64,000 nucleotides of DNA from the NCBI RefSeq assembly GCF_002001005.1, contig NZ_MUNX01000099.1, forward strand, positions 52,696 through 116,695. Reading direction: 5' to 3'. The number at the start of each line of letters is the position of its first letter. The first letter of the stretch is position 1. The translations under genes and the position numbers were made by a program. The notes beneath the pieces were generated by a model, which made no database searches, was not told where the DNA came from, and saw nothing but the letters and a program-made list of their open reading frames with translations. The DNA comes from Flavobacterium sp. A45 (GTDB lineage Bacteria; Bacteroidota; Bacteroidia; Flavobacteriales; Flavobacteriaceae). This document shows, one piece after another, positions 44,509 through 52,798 of this stretch.

Positions 44509-44690
44509 AAAGTCATCCTAAAACTAGAATATTTTTTTTAAAATGATAAAATAAGTGGGCTAAAATTTTATGTTGTGTTTTTTATACACTCATTTATTGT
44601 AGTAATTTTATTTTTAGTAAAAATTATTAGGCAAAAAAAAGTCATCCTAAACTAGAATGACTTTTTGTAATATGATAAAAAAGTATTTTA
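44509..44690. repeat. Duplicated terminator-like segment
   Basis: AAGTCATCCTAAAACTAGAA (44509) and AAGTCATCCTAAACTAGAAT (44638) recur about 130 bases apart, each followed by an AT tract and ATGATAAAA. Only the second still forms the hairpin used by the TPR gene. Confidence 0.55.
44636..44668 (-). terminator. Terminator after TPR membrane gene
   Basis: AAAGTCATTCTAG / CTAGAATGACTTT type stem (minus strand AAAGTCATTC, loop, GATGACTTT) followed by a run of T; stem of eight to ten bp. Confidence 0.7.
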
Positions 44691-44700
44691 AACTTAGTGT

Positions 44701-45216
44701 TTATATTTTTTTCATCTGTTCTTTCATCATGGCAATTTGTTCTTTAAGCATGTTTTGCTTGTCTAATTTTTTTGCTTCGTTTAATAAAGAGGTTGCTTCC
44801 AATTTTCTTCTGCGGGTCATTGCAACACCAGCTAAGTTCAATTTTGCAACTGCCAAGTCCATATCCATTGATAATCCTAGCTCAATTGCTTTTTTGAAAT
44901 ATTTTTCTGCTTGGTTAATGTTTGTTTGCGAAAGCATAATTCCATGCAAATAATTGAAGTATCCTTGTTGTTTTCTAACCAAAGCTGTTTCGGGATTTTT
45001 GATGTATGCTAACCATTTTTTTGCACCTTCAAAGTCTTGTTTTCTTAGTTTTAAGAAGGCAAGCAGGATAAACTCGTTTTTGAAATATAAAAAAATTGGG
45101 ATTGCGGATAATAAAATAAGGAAGATTCCGTTACCTGTGTAGTTGTCAGTAATCAGATAAATACCAGCGACTATAAGAAGTCCAGCGATAATAAATTTAA
45201 TATTTTTGTGAAACAT
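44701..45216 (-). CDS. Small membrane protein with tetratricopeptide-like repeats
   Basis: 171 residues from the ATG at 45214-45216. A longer reading of 212 residues would start beyond the -7 box TATCTTTG (45239-45246), so it is not supported. Two membrane helices near the N-terminus (about 6-22 and 28-44), then helix pairs with TPR-like spacing (AKKWLAYIKNPETALVRKQQGYF, NINQAEKYFKKAIELGLSMD). A scaffold role is inferred. Divergent from rpmH. Confidence 0.75.
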   Translation of the reverse strand: MFHKNIKFIIAGLLIVAGIYLITDNYTGNGIFLILLSAIPIFLYFKNEFILLAFLKLRKQDFEGAKKWLAYIKNPETALVRKQQGYFNYLHGIMLSQTNINQAEKYFKKAIELGLSMDMDLAVAKLNLAGVAMTRRRKLEATSLLNEAKKLDKQNMLKEQIAMMKEQMKKI

Positions 45217-45238
45217 AATGTATAAAGATTTAAGGTTG

Positions 45239-45246
45239 CAAAGATA
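45239..45246 (-). promoter_or_regulatory. -7 box of TPR membrane gene
   Basis: Minus strand TATCTTTG, followed by C, 23 bases before the ATG. No clear -33 TTG. Confidence 0.5.
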
Positions 45247-45280
45247 GTAAAAGGATTTAAAAATATTTTTTAAAAACTGC

Positions 45281-45310
45281 TTGCCAGAAAAAAAAGTCTT
45301 TGTATATTTG
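45281..45310 (+). promoter_or_regulatory. Promoter of rpmH
   Basis: TTG (45281-45283), 19 bases, TATATTTG (45303-45310). Exact consensus; leader about 70 bases. Confidence 0.75.
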
Positions 45311-45382
45311 CACTCGGTTTTAGAATAACGGTTATTCAAAAATAAATAGATACTTAATTAAGATTTTTAAACATACAAAGCA

Positions 45383-45544
45383 ATGAGCAAAAGAACGTTT
45401 CAACCATCGAAAAGAAAAAGAAGAAATAAACACGGATTTATGGATAGAATGGCTTCTGCTAATGGAAGAAAAGTTCTAGCGCGTAGAAGAGCTAAAGGAA
45501 GACATAAATTGACTGTTTCTTCTGAACCAAGACACAAAAAATAA
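45383..45544 (+). CDS. rpmH: 50S ribosomal protein L34
   Basis: 53 residues, too short for usual ORF cut-offs. Begins [19 protein letters not shown] and carries the L34 signature [24 protein letters not shown] short basic protein of the large subunit. It sits between the divergent TPR gene and carB, with its own promoter and terminator. dnaA is not adjacent, unlike in many other phyla. Confidence 0.98.
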
Positions 45545-45563
45545 TGTTTGAATAAACATCTAT

Positions 45564-45597
45564 AAGGCGTTACTTTTTTTAGTATCGCCTTTTTTTA
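45564..45597 (+). terminator. Terminator after rpmH
   Basis: AAGGCGTTAC, T-rich loop, GTATCGCCTT, then T-run. One internal mismatch. Confidence 0.75.
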
Positions 45598-45699
45598 TAC
45601 CCAAGCGGTACTGCTGTATTAAGTTTGAAATTCGAGTTTTTCTAACAAATTTCAAATTTTAAGTGATAAAAAACAACAACAACTACAATACATAATAAA

Positions 45700-48555
45700 A
45701 TGCCAAAAGATACATCTATAAAATCAGTTTTAATAATAGGTTCAGGTCCGATAGTTATTGGTCAAGCATGTGAATTTGATTATGCAGGTTCACAATCAGC
45801 ACGTTCTATACGTGAAGAAGGGATTGAAGTAATCTTAATCAATTCGAATCCTGCGACAATTATGACGGATCCTTCTATGGCGGATCATGTTTATTTGAAA
45901 CCGTTAACGACTAAGTCTATTATTGAGATTCTTAAAGCACATCCTCAGATTGATGCCGTACTTCCAACCATGGGAGGACAAACGGCTTTGAATTTATGTT
46001 TGGAAGCAGACGAAAAAGGAATTTGGCAAGATTTTGGAGTAAGAATGATTGGTGTTGATGTTAATGCCATTAATATTACCGAAGACAGAGAGCAATTTAA
46101 ACAATTGCTTCAAAAAATAAATGTTCCTACTGCACCTGCAAAAACGGCTACTTCTTTCTTAGAAGGAAAAGAAATTGCACAGGAATTTGGATTTCCATTA
46201 GTAATTCGTCCTTCGTTTACACTTGGAGGAACTGGAGCTGCTTTTGTACATACGAAAGAAGAATTTGACGAAAAACTAACCTACGGATTGGAAATGTCTC
46301 CAATTCATGAAGTTTTGATTGACAAAGCTTTGATAGGTTGGAAAGAATATGAATTGGAGTTGTTGAGAGATAAGAACGATAATGTTGTGATTATCTGTTC
46401 TATCGAAAATATGGATCCAATGGGAATTCATACTGGAGATTCGATTACTGTTGCACCAGCAATGACTTTGTCGGATACAACATTCCAAAAATTACGTGAT
46501 TACGCCATCTTAATGATGAGAAGTATCGGAAATTTTGCGGGAGGATGTAACGTTCAGTTTGCTGTTTCTCCAGATGAAAAAGAAGATATCGTGGCTATCG
46601 AAATCAATCCTCGTGTGTCTCGTTCATCAGCTTTGGCTTCAAAAGCGACAGGTTACCCAATTGCAAAAATTGCTTCTAAACTGGCTTTAGGATACAACCT
46701 TGACGAATTACAAAATCAAATTACAAAATCAACTTCAGCTTTATTCGAGCCGACTTTGGATTATGTAATCGTAAAAATACCACGTTGGAACTTTGATAAA
46801 TTTGAAGGAGCTGACAGAACTTTGGGACTTCAAATGAAATCGGTAGGTGAGGTAATGGGGATTGGACGTTCGTTCCAAGAAGCTTTGCATAAAGCGACTC
46901 AATCATTGGAAATAAAAAGGAATGGTTTAGGTGCCGACGGAAAAGGATATACAAACTACGAGCAAATTATCGAGAAACTGACTTTTGCAAGTTGGGATCG
47001 TGTTTTTGTAATTTATGATGCAATCGCAATGGGAATTCCATTGAGTCGTATTCACGAAATCACAAAAATTGATATGTGGTTCTTGAAACAATACGAAGAG
47101 CTTTATACATTAGAGAAAGAAATTTCAAACTATAAGATTTCTAATTTACCTAAAGAACTCTTACTTGAAGCAAAACAAAAAGGATTTGCCGACAGACAAA
47201 TTGCTCACATGATAAATTGTATGGAAAGTGAAGTTCATGCTTTGCGTATGACAATGGATATCAACCGTGTTTTTAAACTAGTTGATACTTGTGCGGCAGA
47301 ATTTAAAGCAAAAACACCTTATTATTACTCTACTTTTGAGGCTGAAATTGAGAAAGCAAACGGAGAACGTTATGTGGACAATGAAAGTATTGTAACTGAT
47401 AAAAAGAAAATTATAGTACTAGGGTCTGGACCAAACCGAATTGGACAAGGAATCGAGTTTGATTATTCATGTGTGCATGGAGTTTTGGCAGCCAAAGAAT
47501 GTGGTTATGAAACCATCATGATTAACTGTAATCCTGAAACGGTTTCGACTGATTTTGATACAGCCGATAAATTGTATTTTGAGCCTGTATTCTGGGAACA
47601 TATTTATGACATTATTCAACACGAAAAACCGGAAGGCGTAATCGTACAATTAGGAGGTCAAACGGCTTTGAAATTGGCTGAAAAATTGTCTAAATACGGA
47701 GTAAAAATCATCGGAACTAGTTTTGATGCTCTCGATTTAGCAGAAGACAGAGGACGTTTCTCTGAATTGTTGACAGAATTAAAAATTCCTTTCCCGCAAT
47801 TTGGAATTGCAGAAACTGCAGACGAGGCTTCGGCATTAGCAGATACTTTAGACTTCCCTTTATTGATTCGTCCTTCTTATGTTTTAGGAGGTCAAGGAAT
47901 GAAAATTGTAATCAACAAACAAGAATTAGAGGAGCATGTAATCAATTTATTGAAAACAATTCCTGGAAATAAATTGCTTTTAGACCATTATTTGGCTGGA
48001 GCTATCGAAGCCGAAGCGGATGCGATTTGTGATGCTGATGGTAATGTTTATATTATAGGTATAATGGAGCATATTGAGCCTTGTGGAGTACACTCTGGGG
48101 ACAGTAATGCTACTTTACCACCTTTCAACTTGGGTGAATTTGTAATGCAACAGATAAAAGATCACACGCATAAAATTGCCAAAGCTTTAAAAACGGTAGG
48201 TTTGATCAATATTCAGTTTGCAATAAAAGACGATACGGTTTATATTATTGAGGCAAATCCTAGAGCGTCTCGTACGGTTCCATTTATTGCAAAAGCTTAT
48301 GGAGAACCTTATGTGAACTATGCTACAAAAGTAATGTTAGGACACAATAAAGTAACTGATTTTGATTTCAATCCGCAATTAAAAGGATATGCCATCAAAC
48401 AACCTGTTTTCTCTTTCAGTAAGTTCCAAAATGTGAACAAAGCATTAGGACCAGAGATGAAATCAACAGGAGAAAGCATCTTGTTTATTGATGACTTGAA
48501 AGACGACCAATTCTACGAATTGTACTCTAGAAGAAAAATGTATTTGAGTAAGTAA
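45700..48555 (+). CDS. carB: Carbamoyl-phosphate synthase large subunit without allosteric domain
   Basis: 951 residues. Two repeated ATP-grasp halves: the first to about 400 (GSGPIVIGQACEFDYAGSQS, PSFTLGGTGAAF), an oligomerisation part to about 550, and the second to about 940 (GSGPNRIGQGIEFDYSCVH, PSYVLGGQGMKI). It makes carbamoyl phosphate for pyrimidines and arginine with the small subunit CarA, not found here. The E. coli enzyme (1073 residues) has a C-terminal MGS-like allosteric domain; this protein ends just after the second ATP-grasp (YSRRKMYLSK). Control by UMP or ornithine through that domain is therefore absent or different. The stop is followed by a good terminator. Confidence 0.94.
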   Translation: MPKDTSIKSVLIIGSGPIVIGQACEFDYAGSQSARSIREEGIEVILINSNPATIMTDPSMADHVYLKPLTTKSIIEILKAHPQIDAVLPTMGGQTALNLCLEADEKGIWQDFGVRMIGVDVNAINITEDREQFKQLLQKINVPTAPAKTATSFLEGKEIAQEFGFPLVIRPSFTLGGTGAAFVHTKEEFDEKLTYGLEMSPIHEVLIDKALIGWKEYELELLRDKNDNVVIICSIENMDPMGIHTGDSITVAPAMTLSDTTFQKLRDYAILMMRSIGNFAGGCNVQFAVSPDEKEDIVAIEINPRVSRSSALASKATGYPIAKIASKLALGYNLDELQNQITKSTSALFEPTLDYVIVKIPRWNFDKFEGADRTLGLQMKSVGEVMGIGRSFQEALHKATQSLEIKRNGLGADGKGYTNYEQIIEKLTFASWDRVFVIYDAIAMGIPLSRIHEITKIDMWFLKQYEELYTLEKEISNYKISNLPKELLLEAKQKGFADRQIAHMINCMESEVHALRMTMDINRVFKLVDTCAAEFKAKTPYYYSTFEAEIEKANGERYVDNESIVTDKKKIIVLGSGPNRIGQGIEFDYSCVHGVLAAKECGYETIMINCNPETVSTDFDTADKLYFEPVFWEHIYDIIQHEKPEGVIVQLGGQTALKLAEKLSKYGVKIIGTSFDALDLAEDRGRFSELLTELKIPFPQFGIAETADEASALADTLDFPLLIRPSYVLGGQGMKIVINKQELEEHVINLLKTIPGNKLLLDHYLAGAIEAEADAICDADGNVYIIGIMEHIEPCGVHSGDSNATLPPFNLGEFVMQQIKDHTHKIAKALKTVGLINIQFAIKDDTVYIIEANPRASRTVPFIAKAYGEPYVNYATKVMLGHNKVTDFDFNPQLKGYAIKQPVFSFSKFQNVNKALGPEMKSTGESILFIDDLKDDQFYELYSRRKMYLSK

Positions 48556-48575
48556 TAATCTCAAATTTTGATATA

Positions 48576-48604
48576 AAAAAAGCTCCAATTATGGAGCTTT
48601 TTTG
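48576..48604 (+). terminator. Terminator after carB
   Basis: AAAAAAGCTCC, AATTAT, GGAGCTTTTTT. Confidence 0.9.
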
Positions 48605-48661
48605 TTTTTTATTGGATTTTTGTGGGGTTGCTACTTTGCATAAATTTACTTGTAATAGCAA

Positions 48662-49759
48662 CTATTGGATAATTAAATTAGATTGTTTCCTTTTATCTGA
48701 AATCTTGAATAAAAAGTCTGCAATCATTTGGGTTTCATTAAAAGAAAAACTTGGTTTAAAGTACTCAATATGTGATAATAGCTGTGTTAAAGATAAAATC
48801 TTTACAAATTGAAACTCTTCAATGGGTTTGTTGTTAATAAAAACAATAAGATTTCTTATCGGAATTTTTCTATCCCCCCAATTATGTTTCCTTAAGTTTA
48901 AGTTCTTTATTTCATCAGCTAAAATTTTGAACAATGCAAAATTTGTCCTTTTTACTTGTTGAACAGGAGAATGCAGATTTAGATTGTTAATTGTATGTTC
49001 GCTCCAGTTTTTTGTTTCAATTATAAATATACCGGAAGGAGAGACTAGAAGATGGTCAATTTGAATAGATTTTATATAATCATTTTCTTTTCGATTATAT
49101 ATTGGAGTTTGAAATGAACAAATGAAATCATTTATCAGTATATAATCATCAGATAAGTTCTTCAAAATATTTACAACTTTTTGCTCCCCGATAGCTCCAT
49201 AAATTGAATTGTTGATCTCATTAATTATTGTTATTTTTTGCTGTAATATTTGTAATTGGGCTGAACTGTTTTGATTTACTGCCTCAGTGAAGTTTGTCGT
49301 TATATAATTTAAACGGTTATTTTTTTTAGAAAGAAATTTATTCGATTGTTGTGATATGAAGAAAATTTTTAAGAAATGCTTAATTTGGGTAAACCATATA
49401 TTCAGCCAAATAATTAGGTTTAAATAGTAATCTTTTAAAATTGGAATGGCTTTGGAATCGGGTATTGGTAAGTTTTCGATTTGTCGGTCTAAATATAGAA
49501 GACGTTCTTTATAATACTCTTGGAGCTCTCGTTTTCTTGTTGAAATGTTGTCTTTTAATTCAGTTATTTCTTTATAAAGAATAATTTTCTCTTTTTCAAT
49601 TTGCTGTGTATGTTCTAAAATGATTTGTTCTTGAGTAAAATGACAAGTTTTCTGAAAATTAATTAATTCGTCTACCGAAGAAAATTCATCAATATTGTGG
49701 TTATCTAATTGTTTTTGGATATCATTTAGACAGCCAATTGTATTAAAAACTATACACAT
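48662..49759 (-). CDS. NERD-domain protein with coiled-coil N-terminus
   Basis: 365 residues. N-terminal half mainly coiled coil (IILYKEITELKDNISTRKREL). A hydrophobic helix pair lies near 110-135 (LIIWLNIWFTQIKHFLKIFF). The NERD domain (about 188-310) has the nuclease-related core: GAIGEQKVVNIL, then IDHLLVSPSGIFIIETKNW with Asp and ExK of a PD-(D/E)xK fold. NERD proteins are found on plasmids and in variable regions; a DNA-processing or defence role is possible but unproven. Very AT-rich for the window, which hints at an acquired gene. Confidence 0.8.
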   Translation of the reverse strand: MCIVFNTIGCLNDIQKQLDNHNIDEFSSVDELINFQKTCHFTQEQIILEHTQQIEKEKIILYKEITELKDNISTRKRELQEYYKERLLYLDRQIENLPIPDSKAIPILKDYYLNLIIWLNIWFTQIKHFLKIFFISQQSNKFLSKKNNRLNYITTNFTEAVNQNSSAQLQILQQKITIINEINNSIYGAIGEQKVVNILKNLSDDYILINDFICSFQTPIYNRKENDYIKSIQIDHLLVSPSGIFIIETKNWSEHTINNLNLHSPVQQVKRTNFALFKILADEIKNLNLRKHNWGDRKIPIRNLIVFINNKPIEEFQFVKILSLTQLLSHIEYFKPSFSFNETQMIADFLFKISDKRKQSNLIIQ

Positions 49760-49887
49760 ATCTCTATCTGATTAGTTGTAATTTAGATGTAGTGCCTTCA
49801 TTACATTAATTTATGTAAGCTAAACTCTTTTTAAGCATTATGTTAAGTTAATGTGCAGTAGTTTGTTTGCTTCACTTAATTTTATTT

Positions 49888-50328
49888 TCAATTTTCGCGC
49901 ATAAAATCAAATGCTCCTTTGCGAAGTTGTATTCCGTATTCGAGATAAGCTTTCATACAAGCGAGAAAATTTGCCCAACCTTCGGTGTTTCCTATAGCCC
50001 ATTTCAGGTTGGCTTCGTTGTATGTTTTTCCGTCTTCGGTTACTTTTATAACGGTGCTTTTGTCGGGTTGTTCTTCCAATATGATTTTCACGACGGTTTT
50101 CGGATCCCAAACATATGAAATCGAATGATTGATTTCAATCTGGATGTTTTTTATGGGAACTTCGACTGGGAATTCGGGAAATTTCCAAATCAATTCTTTT
50201 CCAGTTTCCATTCGTCCGCTACTTTCCGAAATGAAATAGTTTGTCATTTTTTCAGGATTAACAATTCCTTCAAAAACTTCTTCAATCGGTTTCTGAATCT
50301 GTATCGTTGCTTTTGCTATAAGGTTCAT
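49888..50328 (-). CDS. SRPBCC / AHSA1-like protein
   Basis: 146 residues, no signal peptide. Pattern AKATIQIQKPIEEVFEGIVNPEKMTNYFISESSGRMETG at the start and TEGWANFLACMKAYLEYG at the end fits AHSA1/START-like proteins, which bind hydrophobic ligands. The dienelactone hydrolase gene ends two bases upstream, so the pair is cotranscribed. Substrate unknown. Confidence 0.85.
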   Translation of the reverse strand: MNLIAKATIQIQKPIEEVFEGIVNPEKMTNYFISESSGRMETGKELIWKFPEFPVEVPIKNIQIEINHSISYVWDPKTVVKIILEEQPDKSTVIKVTEDGKTYNEANLKWAIGNTEGWANFLACMKAYLEYGIQLRKGAFDFMREN

Positions 50329-50330
50329 AA

Positions 50331-51224
50331 TTATTTCTTTTTTAGTTTTTCCTTAAAAAAATCAAAGGTTCGTGTCCAAGATAAAGTAGCAGCAGCTTCA
50401 TCATACCTAGGAGTTGTATTGTTATGAAAACCGTGGTTCACTCCTGGATAGAAATAAGCGGTATGTTCGACTTTGTTCTTTTTGAGTATGGCTTCAAAAG
50501 CTGGCCAGCCTTCATTGACACGGGTATCTAATGCAGCATAATGCAGCATAATTGGTGTTGTTATGTTTTCGGCTTCTACTGCAGAGGGTTGTCCTCCGTA
50601 ATAAGGTACCGCCGCAGATAAAGTTGGAATTTTAACCGCCATCATATTGGCAATCCAGCCTCCAAAACAAAATCCTACGACACCTACATAGCCATTACAG
50701 TCATTATGGGATTTCAGGTATTCGTAGGCAGCTATAAAGTCTTCGAGCATTTCCTCTCGGGTACGTTTTTTTTGAAGTTCCCTACCCGCATCATCATTTC
50801 CGGGATAGCCTCCTAGTGGAGATAACGCATCTGGTGCTAAAGTAATAAATCCTTCTGTAGCCGCTCTTCTTCCCACATCTTCAATATAGGGATTCAGTCC
50901 GCGATTTTCATGAACGACAATGATTCCAGGAAATTTTTTTTTGGTTTTCGTTGGCTGTGACAAAAGCCCTTTGATTGCTCCACCGCCTTTAGGGGATTGA
51001 TAGGTTATGTATTCTGATTTTATTCTTGGGTCATCGGGTTTGATAGTGATAGAATCCACATAATTAGGAGTCATAAAACTAAGAAGCGATGGGACAGTCA
51101 AGCTTCCTATTGCAAATAAGGACAGTTTTTCGATAAATTGTCTTCTCTCTATTTTGTTGTGTGCGTAGTCATCGTACAGGTCAAAAACTTCCTGACTGAT
51201 ATCTTCCTTGGTTAGTTTTTTCAT
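50331..51224 (-). CDS. Dienelactone hydrolase family protein, likely exported
   Basis: 297 residues. N-terminal RRQFIEKLSLFAIGSL near 27-42 has the twin-arginine and hydrophobic pattern of a Tat-type signal, so a periplasmic location is possible. Alpha/beta-hydrolase core with the Cys nucleophile in GFCFGG, Asp in ALDTRV and His in PGVNHGFHN. It hydrolyses small lactone- or ester-type substrates; actual substrate unknown. Cotranscribed with the SRPBCC gene. Confidence 0.87.
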   Translation of the reverse strand: MKKLTKEDISQEVFDLYDDYAHNKIERRQFIEKLSLFAIGSLTVPSLLSFMTPNYVDSITIKPDDPRIKSEYITYQSPKGGGAIKGLLSQPTKTKKKFPGIIVVHENRGLNPYIEDVGRRAATEGFITLAPDALSPLGGYPGNDDAGRELQKKRTREEMLEDFIAAYEYLKSHNDCNGYVGVVGFCFGGWIANMMAVKIPTLSAAVPYYGGQPSAVEAENITTPIMLHYAALDTRVNEGWPAFEAILKKNKVEHTAYFYPGVNHGFHNNTTPRYDEAAATLSWTRTFDFFKEKLKKK

Positions 51225-51309
51225 TGGTTTTTATTTGATTCAACTAATTTAGGAAAAAAAGCGATTGTTTTTGCAATATTGATTATTGCGTACAAGTGAA
51301 TTTTTAATT

Positions 51310-51918
51310 CTAAGCAATGTTTTCAAGTCCGCCTGGAAAAGGTCTATAAGCGTAATAATGCAAAACTTCTTCAATAGCCATTTTTAAGGCTTCATTGATG
51401 GGAAGTAAAGTTATCCCAAGTCTCTGGTCAATTTGCGTTAACCGCATATAATAGTCCGAGAAAACAGGAACATACAATCCTTTGTTAATAGCTACTTTGG
51501 TATTGTTGTAGTTTTCCTGTTGATTCTCTTTTATGATTTTACATGTGTTTAATCGTAGCTCGCCATATTTATCGCTACTGGCGGCATAGCCAAAAAGTCT
51601 GCAGATTAATCCACGGTATTTATAGTCAGTACATCGGCCATTTTTGTTGTCTGTAGTTGAAAGTGATTGGTATAAATGACAAAAAGTATTCGTTTTTGTA
51701 TTTAGTTCTTCTAAAACAGCTTCGGCTTTTCCGTTCAAAAATAAGTAAAAGGCCCATGGGAAAAATTCTAAAGGCGAAGCGTCTATGTTTGGTTTTGAAC
51801 AGCACTGACCACAACCTGTAAGACAATGTAAATTTGTTTCTGATTTGAAATTAGTTATTTCATTCTCTAGAAGGTCAAATAATTCTTCAACCAATTGAAC
51901 TTTATGTTCTATAGACAT
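51310..51918 (-). CDS. YkgJ family cysteine-cluster protein
   Basis: 202 residues from the ATG at 51916-51918; the longer reading starts from GTG seven codons earlier and is less likely. Cys-rich centre: CLTGCGQCC near residue 35, then CTDYKYRGLICRLFGY and a later Cys of LNTCK. This is the YkgJ (UPF0153) zinc- or iron-binding cluster, of unknown function. Monocistronic. Confidence 0.85.
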   Translation of the reverse strand: MSIEHKVQLVEELFDLLENEITNFKSETNLHCLTGCGQCCSKPNIDASPLEFFPWAFYLFLNGKAEAVLEELNTKTNTFCHLYQSLSTTDNKNGRCTDYKYRGLICRLFGYAASSDKYGELRLNTCKIIKENQQENYNNTKVAINKGLYVPVFSDYYMRLTQIDQRLGITLLPINEALKMAIEEVLHYYAYRPFPGGLENIA

Positions 51919-52027
51919 TGTTTTTTGGCTAATGTACACTATTAAATACCGTTAAGAGGATAATCTGGTTTTACTTACTGTTTTATAGGATTATTTTATT
52001 TTTGAAAGAAAAATACTGTTTTGGAAA

Positions 52028-52125
52028 TGGGTTTGCATGAAGGATGGAAATGGCATCCTTTTCTTTTCCTTTTTTTAGGAAAAGAAAAGATATAATGGAC
52101 AGCCTGACCCTTGTGGTCATGCCCG
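52028..52125 (+). repeat. Dispersed structured repeat, copy 5
   Basis: ATGAAGGATGGAAATGG, CATCC, hairpin TTTTCTTTTCC / GGAAAAGAAAA, then AGATATAATGGACAGCCTGA and ACCC, with GGTCATGCCCG. The plus orientation is opposite to both neighbouring genes. Confidence 0.6.
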
Positions 52126-52144
52126 AATTGTGATGAATTGTTTT

Positions 52145-52798
52145 TTAATTCTTAATCACTTTGAATGTTTTCTGTGCATCTCCATAAATAGCAATAACGG
52201 TGTAAATCCCACTTGCCAAATAATTACCAATTGTTATTTTTTGATTGGTATGAAAATTATTGCTGGAAAAACAAACCGTACCTTTCATGTCAATGATCTT
52301 AAAAAAAAGTGGTTGGGTGGTTGTGTTTTTAATTTGGAATGTGGCTTCGTTTGTGAAAGGATTTGGATAAAAAACATTCGCATTGTTTTCTAAATTTCCG
52401 TCATTAATTCCAAGATTATTTTCGTCAACTGCATCAATATAATTAAAGTTAAACTGCGATTTATAGAGAATCCGGATGTAATTTTCTCCTTGTGGTAAGT
52501 TGATTCCTGTAACTACTTTGTCAGTGTAGGTTTGTAATGCTCCAGTGGGTTCAAAAGTTTCGTCGGTTTTTACAATGATACCATTCACACTGATGTCAAA
52601 TTTCCCTTGAACTAAGGAGGCTACTCGAAAAGTCATTTGGTACGAACTGTTTTTGGAAACGTTTATCATATATTCTCCCCAATCTCCAGCATCTGTAAAA
52701 CATACATTTTGGGTTGTTCCTCCGTCGGAGGTGTTTTGCAGACCTGTTCCTTTTCGACGGTAATGTTTGTTGGCTATAATTCTGCCTGGCACATTCAT
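52145..52798 (-). CDS. CBM6-like and T9SS sorting domains, downstream half of split GH128 gene
   Basis: 217 residues with no signal peptide. Residues 1-125 resemble a CBM6 carbohydrate-binding module (VPGRIIANKHYRRKG, GDWGEYMINVSKNSSYQMTFRVAS). Residues about 140-217 are a type IX secretion C-terminal sorting domain (VFYPNPFTNEATFQIKN, ending KTFKVIKN). Its ATG lies inside the A7 run that ends the upstream GH128 frame and overlaps its stop. As a free protein it would not be exported; as an extension of GH128 it would supply binding and T9SS export. Probably one broken or frameshifted gene. Confidence 0.8.
   Translation of the reverse strand: MNVPGRIIANKHYRRKGTGLQNTSDGGTTQNVCFTDAGDWGEYMINVSKNSSYQMTFRVASLVQGKFDISVNGIIVKTDETFEPTGALQTYTDKVVTGINLPQGENYIRILYKSQFNFNYIDAVDENNLGINDGNLENNANVFYPNPFTNEATFQIKNTTTQPLFFKIIDMKGTVCFSSNNFHTNQKITIGNYLASGIYTVIAIYGDAQKTFKVIKN

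Noticed and set aside
44701..45339. 212-residue version of the TPR membrane protein
   Set aside because: The extra 41 codons cover the -7 box and part of the rpmH promoter region; ATG at 45216 is better.
48591..48812. Plus-strand ORF after carB
   Set aside because: It overlaps the carB terminator and runs antisense into the NERD gene.
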